A stretch of 64,000 nucleotides of DNA from JAYODW01 sp038116745 (GTDB taxonomy: Bacteria; Pseudomonadota; Gammaproteobacteria; Ga0077536). The stretch's first letter is position 1. Each line of letters starts with the position of its first letter. The stretch is from contig JAYODW010000003.1 of the NCBI GenBank assembly GCA_038116745.1, positions 66,860 through 130,859 on the forward strand, given 5' to 3'. Position numbers and translations under genes: made by a program. The notes beneath the pieces are model-generated. The model ran no database searches and was not told the origin of the DNA. It worked only from the letters and a program-made list of their open reading frames with translations. Below, one piece after another: positions 16,327 to 26,107 of the stretch.

Positions 16327-17973
16327 ATGGCTGAGAACACATCCCCGAACAGTCCGCCGGATTGCGACGTTGTCGTGGTTGGCGCAGGATTTGCCGGCAT
16401 CTACGCCCTGTGGCAGGCGCGCCAGCGTGGCTTTTCGGTGCGCGGCTTCGAGCGCGGATCAGACGTCGGCGGCACCTGGTACTGGAACGCGTACCCCGGC
16501 GCGCGCTGCGACGTCGAAAGCTACAACTACGCCTATTTTTTCCGCGACGACATCGTGCGGGACTGGGACTGGAGCGATGCCTGCGCCGGTCAGGCCGAGA
16601 TCCAGCGCTACCTGCGCTTTGTCGCCGAGCGCTGCGAGGTGCTCGGGGACATTACCTTCAACACGCCGATCGGCGCGGCCCGCTACGACGACGAAAGCGG
16701 TCTTTGGCGGGTCGAGACAGCGGGCGGTGAGACCGTTGTGTGTCGCTACCTGGTGCTCGCGATCGGTGCTCTGTCCGATCCCAAGGCACCGGATATCGAG
16801 GGCGTGGACGATTTCGCCGGCGAGGCCTACTTCACCTCCAGCTGGCCAAAAGACGGCCGAGTGGATCTCCGGGGTAAACGGGTCGGCATCATCGGTACGG
16901 GATCCTCCGGGGTACAGGTCGTTCCCGAGATCGCAAAGCTCGCCGGGGAGGTCCATGTTTTCCAGCGCACGGCGAACTTCGTGACGCCCACGCATGCAGG
17001 TCCGATGGATCCGGAGCTGGTGGCAGCCCTTCGCGAAGATCCGCAGGCGGTGCGGCGGGCGTTCCGTGAGACCTACGGGGGGCACACCCCGCTCAGCATG
17101 GGCAGCGAGCGCTATCTGGAACTTGATGAGGCCGGCCGCGCTCGCGTGCTGCAGCAGGCATGGGACGAAAACTACATCGCGCTCGCGTTCCGGGACGCCT
17201 ACCTACCGGAAGCCAATGCCGCAATCTCCGATTTCATCCGCCAGCGTATGCAGGAAGTTGTAAAAGACCCCTGGACCGCGCATCACCTGGTGCCCTGGGA
17301 TCATCCCTACGGCGGCAAGCGGCCCTGTCAGAGCGACGTCTACCTGCAGACTTTCAACGAGCCGCATGTGCACCTGGTGTCTTTGCGCGAGACGCCGATT
17401 GAGCGCATTGAGCAGGGCGGGATCCGCACGAGCGAAAAAATCATTCCTCTCGATGTGATCGTCTACGCGACCGGCTTTGATGCGATATCCGGCCCAGTGT
17501 TCGCGATCGACATCAGTGGGGTCGGCGGCCGTTCCATGCGGGAGACCTGGGCTGATGGCCCGCTGAACTATCTCGGCACCATGGTTAACGGTTTCCCCAA
17601 CCTGTTTCTGCCCTCGAGCGCGATGTCGCCGTCAGTGCTGTCCAACATGGCGACGCTAGCTGAGCAGCAGGTGGACTTCATTTTCGACACGGCGGAATGG
17701 CTGGATCAGCACGGCCGACCGCGGCTGCATCCCCTCCCGGAGTCGCAGATGTTCTGGCGTGAGGAGACGCTACGGTACGCCAAACGCAGACCCGGCGCGC
17801 TGACCACGCGCAGCTGGTACTCTGGCGCCAACATTCCGGGGAAGCCACGCATGTTCATGGTCTACTGCGGAGGCTTTAAGCGCTATAACGAGACCTGCTA
17901 CGACGAGCTCAGCGCCGGCTTCCCGGGCTATGAACTGCTCCCGCCGCCGCACCTGGAGCGCGGTGCAGCTTGA
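16327..17973 (+). CDS. Baeyer-Villiger-type flavin monooxygenase 1
   Basis: 548 aa, similar in layout to phenylacetone monooxygenase. FAD motif GAGFAG (19-24), the BVMO motif GGTWYWNAYPGARCDVES, NADPH motif GTGSSG (190-195), the active-site Arg in GGKRP, and ATGFDA. The usual fingerprint FxGxxxHxxxW reads FAGEAYFTSSWP (163-174): the histidine is Phe169. ATG 16327 has GAAGAG nine bases before it. It should oxidise a ketone to an ester or lactone with NADPH and O2, but the missing histidine leaves this open. One of four such genes in the window. Confidence 0.85.
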   Translation: MAENTSPNSPPDCDVVVVGAGFAGIYALWQARQRGFSVRGFERGSDVGGTWYWNAYPGARCDVESYNYAYFFRDDIVRDWDWSDACAGQAEIQRYLRFVAERCEVLGDITFNTPIGAARYDDESGLWRVETAGGETVVCRYLVLAIGALSDPKAPDIEGVDDFAGEAYFTSSWPKDGRVDLRGKRVGIIGTGSSGVQVVPEIAKLAGEVHVFQRTANFVTPTHAGPMDPELVAALREDPQAVRRAFRETYGGHTPLSMGSERYLELDEAGRARVLQQAWDENYIALAFRDAYLPEANAAISDFIRQRMQEVVKDPWTAHHLVPWDHPYGGKRPCQSDVYLQTFNEPHVHLVSLRETPIERIEQGGIRTSEKIIPLDVIVYATGFDAISGPVFAIDISGVGGRSMRETWADGPLNYLGTMVNGFPNLFLPSSAMSPSVLSNMATLAEQQVDFIFDTAEWLDQHGRPRLHPLPESQMFWREETLRYAKRRPGALTTRSWYSGANIPGKPRMFMVYCGGFKRYNETCYDELSAGFPGYELLPPPHLERGAA

Positions 17974-18053
17974 GCCACGGCCGGTCATCGGGCAGCCGGG
18001 GGTCCCGGTTACTCAGGTCTGCTGATGCAGCTAGACACTCATAGAGGATTCTG

Positions 18054-18548
18054 ATGCCCCTGGCTCGTCCGTCTGCCAAATCCATCGTTGAGGCGGTCGC
18101 TACGCTGTCCGTGCTGGGGTCTCTGCTTTTGGTCATTCTCGAGCTTGCTGCCAACGAGCGTGCTGTGCGCTCTGCGACGGCCAGCGACGTCGCGCTCTCT
18201 CTCGGACAGTACTACGCGAATGTCGGTCTTTACGGTCAGGCCGGAAAGTTGTTCCGTCGAGGCATGCGCGAACCTGCTGAACTGACCGAGGAAGAGCTTG
18301 CCGATTTTATTTTTCTCCTGCACGGAGGCGTGCTGCTTTACCAGAACGCGTTCGTACTCGGTCAGGAGGGAACACTGGACCAGAGTCTGCGCACCGTAAC
18401 TTTGGAAACGCTTTCTTCGATCGTTTCCACACCAGGGTTCAAGGTCTACTGGTCCCAGCGTCACTCCGTTTTTACCCAGGAGTTTCAGGACTACGTGCTG
18501 GAGCTCGAATCGCATGCGCCGAGCGCACTGCATCGTCTCTACGAATAA
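18054..18548 (+). CDS. small membrane-anchored protein of unknown function
   Basis: 164 aa. An N-terminal hydrophobic helix (VEAVATLSVLGSLLLVILELA, about 12-32) is followed by a largely helical, acidic domain with TPGFKVYWSQRHSVFTQEF near the end, which resembles small DUF6082-like membrane proteins only vaguely. AGAGGA sits seven bases before ATG 18054. Spacing from the monooxygenase stop is 80 bp. I do not recognise a function; an orientation on the minus strand (18039-18617) is possible but gives a less protein-like sequence. Confidence 0.65.
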   Translation: MPLARPSAKSIVEAVATLSVLGSLLLVILELAANERAVRSATASDVALSLGQYYANVGLYGQAGKLFRRGMREPAELTEEELADFIFLLHGGVLLYQNAFVLGQEGTLDQSLRTVTLETLSSIVSTPGFKVYWSQRHSVFTQEFQDYVLELESHAPSALHRLYE

Positions 18549-18659
18549 CCTCAGGCCCGTCCAACACAGCCGCCTTCCATACAGGTAGTCACTAACGGCG
18601 CAACTCGAAGTTGGCATGCGAGCGTGCGCACCGGGCTTCCAGCCTGTTTGGTAAAAAAC

Positions 18660-18671
18660 AAACTATAGTTT
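18660..18671. promoter_or_regulatory. 12-bp perfect palindrome next to the -35 box of the GGDEF gene
   Basis: AAACTATAGTTT is fully self-complementary and its last base is the first base of the putative -35 hexamer. A regulator bound here would contact or block RNA polymerase. No adjacent regulator gene is seen, so the role is inferred from position and symmetry. Confidence 0.35.
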
Positions 18672-18699
18672 AGACAGTACCGTTCAATTCGTTTATAAA
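18671..18699 (+). promoter_or_regulatory. sigma-70-like promoter for the PAS/GGDEF/EAL gene
   Basis: TAGACA (18671-18676), a 17-bp spacer and TATAAA (18694-18699) give a close match to the sigma-70 consensus in a locally AT-rich patch, about 60 bp upstream of the GTG start at 18764. Position and spacing are right for the downstream gene. Confidence 0.6.
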
Positions 18700-18763
18700 G
18701 ACTCGACAGTCTCACTGTCAGTGGCAGTAACCCCAACGAGTAGCGCATGAGGTACGGACCTCG

Positions 18764-21700
18764 GTGATTTACTTTCGTCTCCCGCTGAATGCCCACGAAG
18801 CCGAGGGCTGTCATGCGCTGCCTGATGCTGCCCCGGCGGGGGGCAACGATGCGATCTTCGGACTGCTCGAAGCGCTGACGTCGTCTACTGGAGCGACGGC
18901 CGCGACGCTTTATCTCGGGACTGGAGAGCAGAGTACCCTGGAGTCGTCTGTCGGGACCGCATGCTTCGGAGGAGGGCAGCAGCTGCGTCCCTTGCTCCTG
19001 CCCGTGCTGCTGTGCCCGGAACTGGCAGGAGAGGACGCACAAGCCAGCACCCAGCAGAACGTTGGTGCTGGAGGCGAGGACGGGACGCTCTGCCTCGGTC
19101 TCGCTGTTGTGACCGGTTCTGGAGAGGTTCTGGGCAGCGCGTTTCTTATTGGACTGGCCGACGATCAACAGCTGTCAGCGCCGCAGGCTGCTCAGCTGCA
19201 AACGCTGACCAAAGCGCTCGCCAATCTGCTCGAATACGAACAGGTGACGGGCAATGAGTTTGCTGATCTGCAGGCCCGGGTTCACCGTTCCGAAGCGCTA
19301 TATGCCCGCACGCCCGCCATGCTGCACTCGTTCAACGGCGAGCGCAGGATGGTCGATGTCAATCAGGCCTGGCTGGACGTCATGGGCTACACGCGTGACG
19401 AGATCATCGGTCAGGAACCTTCTACTTTTATGACGGAGGCATCGCTGCAGTATGCGCGTGAGGTTACCTGGCCGGAATTTTTTCGGACCGGGTATTCCGA
19501 GAATGTTGAATACCAGTACATCAAGAAAGACGGAGCGGTGATTGACGTACTGGTTTCCGCTGTGCTTGAGCGGGACAGTGATGGCAATGTTTTGCGCTCT
19601 ATTGCGCATGTGGAGGATGTGACCCGTCGGAAGGCGGCAGAGCGGGCGCTGCACGGCAGCCGGGACCGACTGCAGAATATCCTGCAGGGCACCAACGCGG
19701 GGACCTGGGAATGGAATATCAAGACCGGTGAGCTCAGGGTTGACCGACGATGGGCTGAAATCGTCGGCTATGAGCTGGAGGAGCTTGAGCCGATCTCGAT
19801 TGCTACGTGGGAAAAACTGGCCCACCCGGACGATCTCAAGGCATCAGAAGCCCTGCTGCGCCTGCATTTTGATGGGCGCACCGATTCCTACCAGCACGTC
19901 TCACGGATGCGCCACAAGCGCGGTCGTTGGGTTACGGTGCGGGATTACGGCATGGTCACTGAGCGTGACGCCACTGGCGCGCCCGAGTGGGTTCGGGGTA
20001 CGCATATCGACATTTCCCAGTTCACCGAGCTGCAGGCCCGGATGGAGCGGGAACAGCGATTTCTTAAACAGACCGGCACTATCGCGAAGGTGGGCGGCTG
20101 GTCTATGGTCATCGGCGGCGAGCATATAACCCTGACCGAAGAGGCCTGTCGTGTTTTCGAGATAGAAGTCCGACCGGTGCACCTGCTTGAGACCATTACC
20201 GCCCGAATGGACGCATCGGCGCGCGACCTGTTTCGGCAGCGAACTGATGCACAGGCGCCGTTTGCTGAATCCTGGGAGCTGGATTCGAATATCGAAGCAG
20301 GTGCTCACGGCCCCAAGCGGGTGAGGCTCTCCTGCGAGCCAGAATTGCGCGACGGCGGCGTGTCGTTGCTGACCGGCGCCGTCCAGGACATTTCTGAGCA
20401 ATACAGCGCCGAACGCATGGTAGAAACTGTGTTGCAGCAGAGACAGGCTACCCTGGATGCGATTCAGGACGGCGTGATTTTTGTCGGCGCTGACGGCTGC
20501 GTTGAGTGGATGAACCCGGCCGCGCAGCGGCTGACCCATCTGTCCAAAGTGTTCGCGCATGGACGCCCGCTGTCCGAGGTCTTGCCGATCGTCAGTGAGG
20601 CTAACGGAAAGCCAGCAGCGCCTCTGCTTGAACGCTGTCTGTCTCAGGGGCGCTCTTATTCGCGGAACGGTGACACGCTGCTGGTGGTGCCGGCTGGGGC
20701 ACCTGTTCCCGTTTACGAGACCTATTCTCCGGTGCGGCGCGCAGACGGAGAGCTCGCGGGTGCAGTGGTCGTATTTGGCGATGAGTCAGAAACGCGCGCA
20801 GCCGCGCTGGAAATGAGCTTCAGGGCCGCACACGATGCCCTGACCGGGCTCGCGAATCGCGCTGAATTCGAGCGCTGTCTGACGCAAGCAATGGAGGCGC
20901 AGCGGATCGGAGCACAGGTTTTGTCGTTGCTGTTTATCGATCTGGACAATTTCAAGCTGGTTAACGACAGCTGTGGGCATGCGGCGGGCGATCGCCTGCT
21001 GGTGGAACTGGCGCAGCTGTTGCGGCGTTGTACCCGACAGGAAGACCTGGTCGCCCGACTTGGCGGTGATGAGTTCTGCGTCATTCTGGGTAACTGCCCT
21101 GAGGCCGAAGCCTTGCTGGTGGCTGAGAAGCTGTGTCGCGAAGTGGCCGCCTATCAATTCCACGAACAGGGGCAGCGCTATCGCGTGGGCGCGAGCATTG
21201 GTCTGGTGACGCATGACGGGCTGATGGATCAGGAGGCTCTGAGCGGCGCCGGCGACAAAGCCTGCTACGCCGCAAAAAAAGCCGGGCGGAACCAGGTCGT
21301 CGTATGGCGGCCGGAGGTAGGCGCTGATCAAGACCACAGGCGGACTGAAGACTGGGAAAAGCGTGTTCGGCATGCGATGCAGGACGGGTCGTTGAAGCTT
21401 TTTTTTCAGTCGGCCGTGGCGGCTGCGGCGCCACAGGAACCTGCTTATCGGGAAGCGCTTCTGAGGCTTGATGATCTGGAGGGCGGTTGTGTGGTGGCCA
21501 GTGCGTTTCTCCCCGCGCTGGAGAGGCGGGGATTGATGGCCGAGATCGATGCCTGGGTCGTGAAACAGGTCGCAGACACCCTACTGGCGAGCGGGTCGCA
21601 GCGCAGATCGGACGGCATCCTGGCGGTAAACCTGTCGCTGCAGTCGATGCGCGACCCGGCATTTCATCAAAAGGTCTGGGACACCGCTGTGACCCTTGGT

Positions 21701-22090
21701 AGCGCGGCGAGCAGGCTGTGCTTCGAGATTGACGAGGCGCATATCGCCGGACACACGGCGGTGCGCGAATTCGTGTCGGGATGTCGCGAGCGGGGGATCA
21801 AGGTTGCTCTCTCAGGGTTCGGGCTATCTGCCGCGGCGCTGGACTATCTCAAGGCTGCACCGGTTGATTTTCTGAAGATAGATCCGGGCATCACGGACGA
21901 GCTTGACTCGAACCAGCTCAGCGGCAATGCGCTGCGCTGGGTTCAGGAGACCGCCCGGGCTATCGGTGCCCGGACCGTGGCGGAGCGTGTCGAATGCGCG
22001 TCTCTCGGCAGGCGTCTGCGCGAGTTCGAAGTCGATCTGCTGCAGGGAGATGGCATCCATCTGCCGGCCCCGCTGGACGGCGACGCCTGA
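18764..22090 (+). CDS. multi-PAS sensor diguanylate cyclase with degenerate EAL domain
   Basis: 1108 aa, no membrane helix. A GAF-like N-terminal part (about 20-160) is followed by four PAS-like segments (about 180-290, 300-415, 425-540, 560-670), GGDEF (about 690-850) and EAL (about 865-1100). The GGDEF motif is intact (ARLGGDEF) and the inhibitory RxxD site is present (RQED, five residues before GGDEF), so c-di-GMP synthesis with product inhibition is expected. In the EAL domain REALLRL and an NLS asparagine remain, but the catalytic DDFG position reads SGFG, so hydrolysis is probably lost. The GTG start is weak; ATGAGG at 18747 opens a six-codon frame that ends at TGA 18765, overlapping the GTG. 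Confidence 0.88.
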   Translation: MIYFRLPLNAHEAEGCHALPDAAPAGGNDAIFGLLEALTSSTGATAATLYLGTGEQSTLESSVGTACFGGGQQLRPLLLPVLLCPELAGEDAQASTQQNVGAGGEDGTLCLGLAVVTGSGEVLGSAFLIGLADDQQLSAPQAAQLQTLTKALANLLEYEQVTGNEFADLQARVHRSEALYARTPAMLHSFNGERRMVDVNQAWLDVMGYTRDEIIGQEPSTFMTEASLQYAREVTWPEFFRTGYSENVEYQYIKKDGAVIDVLVSAVLERDSDGNVLRSIAHVEDVTRRKAAERALHGSRDRLQNILQGTNAGTWEWNIKTGELRVDRRWAEIVGYELEELEPISIATWEKLAHPDDLKASEALLRLHFDGRTDSYQHVSRMRHKRGRWVTVRDYGMVTERDATGAPEWVRGTHIDISQFTELQARMEREQRFLKQTGTIAKVGGWSMVIGGEHITLTEEACRVFEIEVRPVHLLETITARMDASARDLFRQRTDAQAPFAESWELDSNIEAGAHGPKRVRLSCEPELRDGGVSLLTGAVQDISEQYSAERMVETVLQQRQATLDAIQDGVIFVGADGCVEWMNPAAQRLTHLSKVFAHGRPLSEVLPIVSEANGKPAAPLLERCLSQGRSYSRNGDTLLVVPAGAPVPVYETYSPVRRADGELAGAVVVFGDESETRAAALEMSFRAAHDALTGLANRAEFERCLTQAMEAQRIGAQVLSLLFIDLDNFKLVNDSCGHAAGDRLLVELAQLLRRCTRQEDLVARLGGDEFCVILGNCPEAEALLVAEKLCREVAAYQFHEQGQRYRVGASIGLVTHDGLMDQEALSGAGDKACYAAKKAGRNQVVVWRPEVGADQDHRRTEDWEKRVRHAMQDGSLKLFFQSAVAAAAPQEPAYREALLRLDDLEGGCVVASAFLPALERRGLMAEIDAWVVKQVADTLLASGSQRRSDGILAVNLSLQSMRDPAFHQKVWDTAVTLGSAASRLCFEIDEAHIAGHTAVREFVSGCRERGIKVALSGFGLSAAALDYLKAAPVDFLKIDPGITDELDSNQLSGNALRWVQETARAIGARTVAERVECASLGRRLREFEVDLLQGDGIHLPAPLDGDA

Positions 22091-22449
22091 CCCAGTCGGG
22101 GAGTTCTGCGTGTTGACGGTTGTAGCGGGGCACGTGAGCGTAGCGGCTACCGCCGATCCAGCGTGTCGCTCTGCCAGGGAGGCAGGTCGCAATCGGGAGG
22201 TTGGTTGGGCGATGGCGAGACAAGCAGCGGGCGAACAGCGCCGCAGCTGTGACGTTCTGCGAGCCTGTAGATCAGCGCTATAAACGACACCACGGAAGAC
22301 CGTTCGGGCTCTGATTTCTGAGCCCTGTATGCCGGGGCCAGGCATCTCTGCAGTTGCGCTGGTGGTCAGGTGTGGCGCGAGCTTGATGTTTCCCAAGGCG
22401 TGCTAACCTCACTGCTCCTTGTTCCAGGCGCCCTGTGCACTCGTTGCTT
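22091..22449. other. intergenic region before the 5-oxoprolinase gene
   Basis: 359 bp without a supported gene. It contains only a small perfect inverted repeat GTAGC-G-GCTAC around 22139-22149. Neither a clear terminator for the GGDEF gene nor a clear promoter is visible. Confidence 0.4.
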
Positions 22450-25400
22450 ATGATGGATTCAGACCCGGTCATGCACCCTCGCTGGCAGTTCTGGATCGAC
22501 CGGGGTGGTACGTTCACCGATATCGTCGGCCGCGGCCCTGACGGGCTGATCAAAACGCACAAGCTGCTCTCCGAGAATCCGGAGCAGTACCTTGATGCGG
22601 CGCTCGCGGGGATCAGAGATCTGCTCGGCCTGCGGCGCGATGCGGTGATTCCGGCGGCGGCTATTGAATCCGTGAAGATGGGCACGACGGTGGCCACTAA
22701 TGCGCTGCTCGAACGCAAGGGGGAGCCGACCGCGCTTTTCGTGACCCAGGGCTTCGGTGATGTGCTGCGCATCGGCTACCAGAACCGGCCGCAGCTGTTT
22801 GCGCTCGATATCGTGCTCCCAGAGCTGCTTTATTGCGAAGTGTGTGAGGTCCGCGAACGTCTGGGCGCACACGGCGACGTCGTCGTGCGGCTGGACGAAG
22901 AGCAGGTGCGGAAGGACCTCAAGCGTGTCTTTCGTGCCGGGCTGCGCTCGATTGCCATCGTTTTCATGCATGCCTACCGTTTTCCAGAACACGAGCAGCG
23001 CGTCGCCGCGCTCGCGCGCGAGGTCGGCTTCACCCAGGTTTCCGTGTCCCACGAGGTCAGTCCGCTGATGAAGATCGTCGGGCGGGGTGATACGACCGTG
23101 GTCGATGCCTACCTGTCTCCTATCCTGCGGCGCTATGTCGACCGGGTGGTGGCAGAACTCGGTGGCGCGCGACTGATGTTCATGCAGTCCAGCGGTGGCC
23201 TCACCGATGCGACGGTGTTCCAGGGTAAGGACGCCATCCTGTCTGGGCCCGCCGGCGGGATCGTCGGTGCGGCGCGGACCGCCGCCGCCGCCGGCTTCGA
23301 GGCGGTAATCGGCTTTGACATGGGGGGTACCTCGACCGACGTGTCGCACTACGCCGGCGAGTTTGAACGCGCTTTCGAGACCGAGGTCGCCGGCGTGCGC
23401 ATGCGCGCGCCGATGATGAGCATTCATACCGTCGCTGCCGGTGGCGGTTCGATTCTGCACTTCGATGGCGCGCGCTACCGCGTAGGGCCTGATTCGGCAG
23501 GTGCCGATCCGGGACCAGCATGTTACCGGCGCGGCGGGCCGCTGACCGTGACTGACGCCAACGTCATGCTGGGTAAGGTGCATCCGGCATTTTTTCCACA
23601 CTGTTTCGGACCGCAGGGTGACCAGCCGCTGGATGCCGAACTCGTCCGTTCGCGATTTGACGAACTCGCCGCGGAGATCCGGTCCCAGACCGGCGACGCA
23701 CGCTCCGCGGAGGACGTTGCGGAGGGTTTTATCGCAATCGCGGTCGACAACATGGCCAACGCGATCAAGCGGATCTCGGTGCAGCGCGGTCATGACGTCA
23801 CGCGCTACACCCTGTGCTGCTTCGGCGGGGCGGGCGGTCAGCACGCCTGCCTCGTGGCTGACGCGCTGGGGATGGAGCGGGTCCTGATCCATCCCTATGC
23901 CGGGGTGCTATCGGCCTACGGGATGGGCCTCGCCGATGTGACCGCGATGCGCGAGCGGGCGATCGAGGCGCGCCTGGGTTCCGGTGAGAAGGCGCTGCTC
24001 GAAACGGTCATCGCTGAGCTGGCAAAGGCGGCCTGCGATGAGCTTGAAAGCCAGGGGATTGCCCCCGATGCGATCACGCTGCAGCGGCGGGTGCATCTGC
24101 GCTACGAGGGCACCGATGCAGCGCTACTGGTGCCATACAGCTCGGCTGAGGCGATGCGGGAAGCTTTCGAAACCGCCTACCGACGTGGTTTCGGGTTTCT
24201 CATGCCCGATCGCGCGCTTACGGTCGAGGCGGTCTCGGTCGAAGCGCTGGGTGGCTCCGGCCACGGCGAGGAGACCGAAGGGTGCCCGTCTGCCGCGACC
24301 GCGGACAACGCCTCGCCGGCATCAGGGACGGCTATCGCGCAGGTGCGCATGTTCAGCGGCGGCGTGGCCCACGAGGCACCGGTGTATCAGCGCGAGCAGC
24401 TTGTCGCGGGACGCGGTGTGGCCGGCCCGGCCATGATTGCCGAGGCCAACGCGACGACGGTGGTCGAGCCTGGCTGGGAGGCGGTGCTCAGTGCACGCGG
24501 CGATCTCGTGCTGAGCCGGGTGGTGGCGCGACCATCACGAGTGGCCATCGGCACCCGCGCCGATCCGGTGATGCTCGAGATCTTCAACAACCTTTTCATG
24601 TCTATTGCCGAACAGATGGGCGCCACCCTGGCGAAGACGGCTTACTCGGTGAACATCAAGGAGCGTCTCGATTTCTCCTGCGCGCTGTTCGACGCCGATG
24701 GCAGCCTGATTGCGAACGCGCCGCACATGCCGGTCCATCTCGGCTCGATGGGGGAATCGGTGAAGTGCGTGATAGCCGACAACGCCGGGCGCATGCGGCC
24801 CGGCCAGGTCTACATGCTGAACGACCCTTATCGTGGCGGGACGCACCTGCCTGACATCACGGTGATTACGCCGGTGTTTGATGCTGCCGGCGAACGGCTG
24901 CTGTTTTATGTCGGTTCGCGCGGGCATCACGCGGATGTCGGCGGCATCACGCCAGGATCGATGCCGCCGACCAGCCGCACGGTGGACGAAGAGGGGGTGC
25001 TGGTCAGCAATTTCCTGCTCGTTGAAAACGGCGAGCTGCGCGAGCACGCCACCGTTGATCTGCTGCAATCGGGTCGCTGGCCGGCGCGCAACGTGGCGCA
25101 GAACCTGGCCGATCTGCGCGCCATGATTGCGGCGAACGAGAAAGGCGTACAGGAGCTGCGCCGCATGGTGGCGCAGTTCGGCCTTGAGACTGTGCATGCC
25201 TACATGGCCCATGTGCAGGACAACGCCGAAGAGGCGGTGCGCCGCGTGATTGAGGCGCTCAGGGACGGTCACTTCGTGTGCGAACTCGACAATGGTGCAC
25301 GCATTGAGGCCTCCATCCGCGTGGACCGTGCGCGGCGCCGGGCGGTGATTGATTTCACCGGGACCAGCACCCAGCTCGAAGACAATTTCAATGCGCCGAC

Positions 25401-26088
25401 GGCGGTCACCATGGCGGCCGTGCTGTACGTGTTTCGCACGCTGGTTGTGGACGATATTCCTCTCAATGCCGGCTGTCTGAAACCGCTTGAGGTCCGGATC
25501 CCTGCAGGTTCGCTGCTCAATCCGCGTTATCCGGGCGCGGTAGTGGCGGGTAACGTCGAGACGTCCCAGTGTGTGACCGATACCCTTTACGGCGCGCTCG
25601 GCGTGATGGCGGCTGCGCAGGGCACCATGAACAACTTCACTTTCGGCAATGCCCGTTACCAGTATTACGAAACCCTGTGCGGCGGGTCCGGTGGTGGACC
25701 CACCTGGGATGGCTGCGATGCGGTGCACACGCATATGACCAATTCCCGTCTGACCGATCCGGAGGTCCTGGAGTGGCGGTTTCCGGTGCGCCTGGAACGC
25801 TTTGAGATTCGACGCGGCAGCGGCGGCGCTGGACGCCACCGCGGCGGCGACGGTACCGAGCGGCAGATCCGTTTTCTCGAGCCTATGACGGCCGCTATCC
25901 TGGCGGGTCGGCGGCGCGTGCCCCCGTACGGCATTGCGGGCGGAGCAAGCGGCGCCCCGGGACGCAACTGGGTGGAGCGCACCGATGGCCGCAGAGAGGA
26001 TTTCGGGCCGACCCATGAAGTGGAGATGCAGGCCGGGGACGTGTTTGTGATCCAGACCCCGGGCGGCGGAGGCTACGGCGCGCCCTAG
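22450..26088 (+). CDS. 5-oxoprolinase / hydantoinase HyuA-HyuB fusion
   Basis: About 1212 aa. The HyuA half starts with the ATP-binding DRGGTFTDIVG segment and contains the GFDMGGTSTDVSHY motif; the HyuB half begins at about residue 705 with DPVMLEIFNNLFMSIAEQM and includes LNDPYRGGTHLPDITV and the Gly-rich RGGDGTERQ end. A single fused chain of this size matches ATP-dependent 5-oxoprolinase, which opens 5-oxoproline to glutamate, though hydantoin or acetone-carboxylase-like relatives share the fold. The start is uncertain: GTG 22435, ATG 22450/22453 and 22471 are all in frame and none has a good ribosome site. Confidence 0.87.
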   Translation: MMDSDPVMHPRWQFWIDRGGTFTDIVGRGPDGLIKTHKLLSENPEQYLDAALAGIRDLLGLRRDAVIPAAAIESVKMGTTVATNALLERKGEPTALFVTQGFGDVLRIGYQNRPQLFALDIVLPELLYCEVCEVRERLGAHGDVVVRLDEEQVRKDLKRVFRAGLRSIAIVFMHAYRFPEHEQRVAALAREVGFTQVSVSHEVSPLMKIVGRGDTTVVDAYLSPILRRYVDRVVAELGGARLMFMQSSGGLTDATVFQGKDAILSGPAGGIVGAARTAAAAGFEAVIGFDMGGTSTDVSHYAGEFERAFETEVAGVRMRAPMMSIHTVAAGGGSILHFDGARYRVGPDSAGADPGPACYRRGGPLTVTDANVMLGKVHPAFFPHCFGPQGDQPLDAELVRSRFDELAAEIRSQTGDARSAEDVAEGFIAIAVDNMANAIKRISVQRGHDVTRYTLCCFGGAGGQHACLVADALGMERVLIHPYAGVLSAYGMGLADVTAMRERAIEARLGSGEKALLETVIAELAKAACDELESQGIAPDAITLQRRVHLRYEGTDAALLVPYSSAEAMREAFETAYRRGFGFLMPDRALTVEAVSVEALGGSGHGEETEGCPSAATADNASPASGTAIAQVRMFSGGVAHEAPVYQREQLVAGRGVAGPAMIAEANATTVVEPGWEAVLSARGDLVLSRVVARPSRVAIGTRADPVMLEIFNNLFMSIAEQMGATLAKTAYSVNIKERLDFSCALFDADGSLIANAPHMPVHLGSMGESVKCVIADNAGRMRPGQVYMLNDPYRGGTHLPDITVITPVFDAAGERLLFYVGSRGHHADVGGITPGSMPPTSRTVDEEGVLVSNFLLVENGELREHATVDLLQSGRWPARNVAQNLADLRAMIAANEKGVQELRRMVAQFGLETVHAYMAHVQDNAEEAVRRVIEALRDGHFVCELDNGARIEASIRVDRARRRAVIDFTGTSTQLEDNFNAPTAVTMAAVLYVFRTLVVDDIPLNAGCLKPLEVRIPAGSLLNPRYPGAVVAGNVETSQCVTDTLYGALGVMAAAQGTMNNFTFGNARYQYYETLCGGSGGGPTWDGCDAVHTHMTNSRLTDPEVLEWRFPVRLERFEIRRGSGGAGRHRGGDGTERQIRFLEPMTAAILAGRRRVPPYGIAGGASGAPGRNWVERTDGRREDFGPTHEVEMQAGDVFVIQTPGGGGYGAP

Positions 26089-26107
26089 GTTTCCGCGCCG
26101 GTCTTCC

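Noticed and set aside
22459..23892. Long open frame (477 codons) on the minus strand.
   Set aside because: Antisense shadow of the HyuA half; low-complexity His/Arg-rich composition without motifs.
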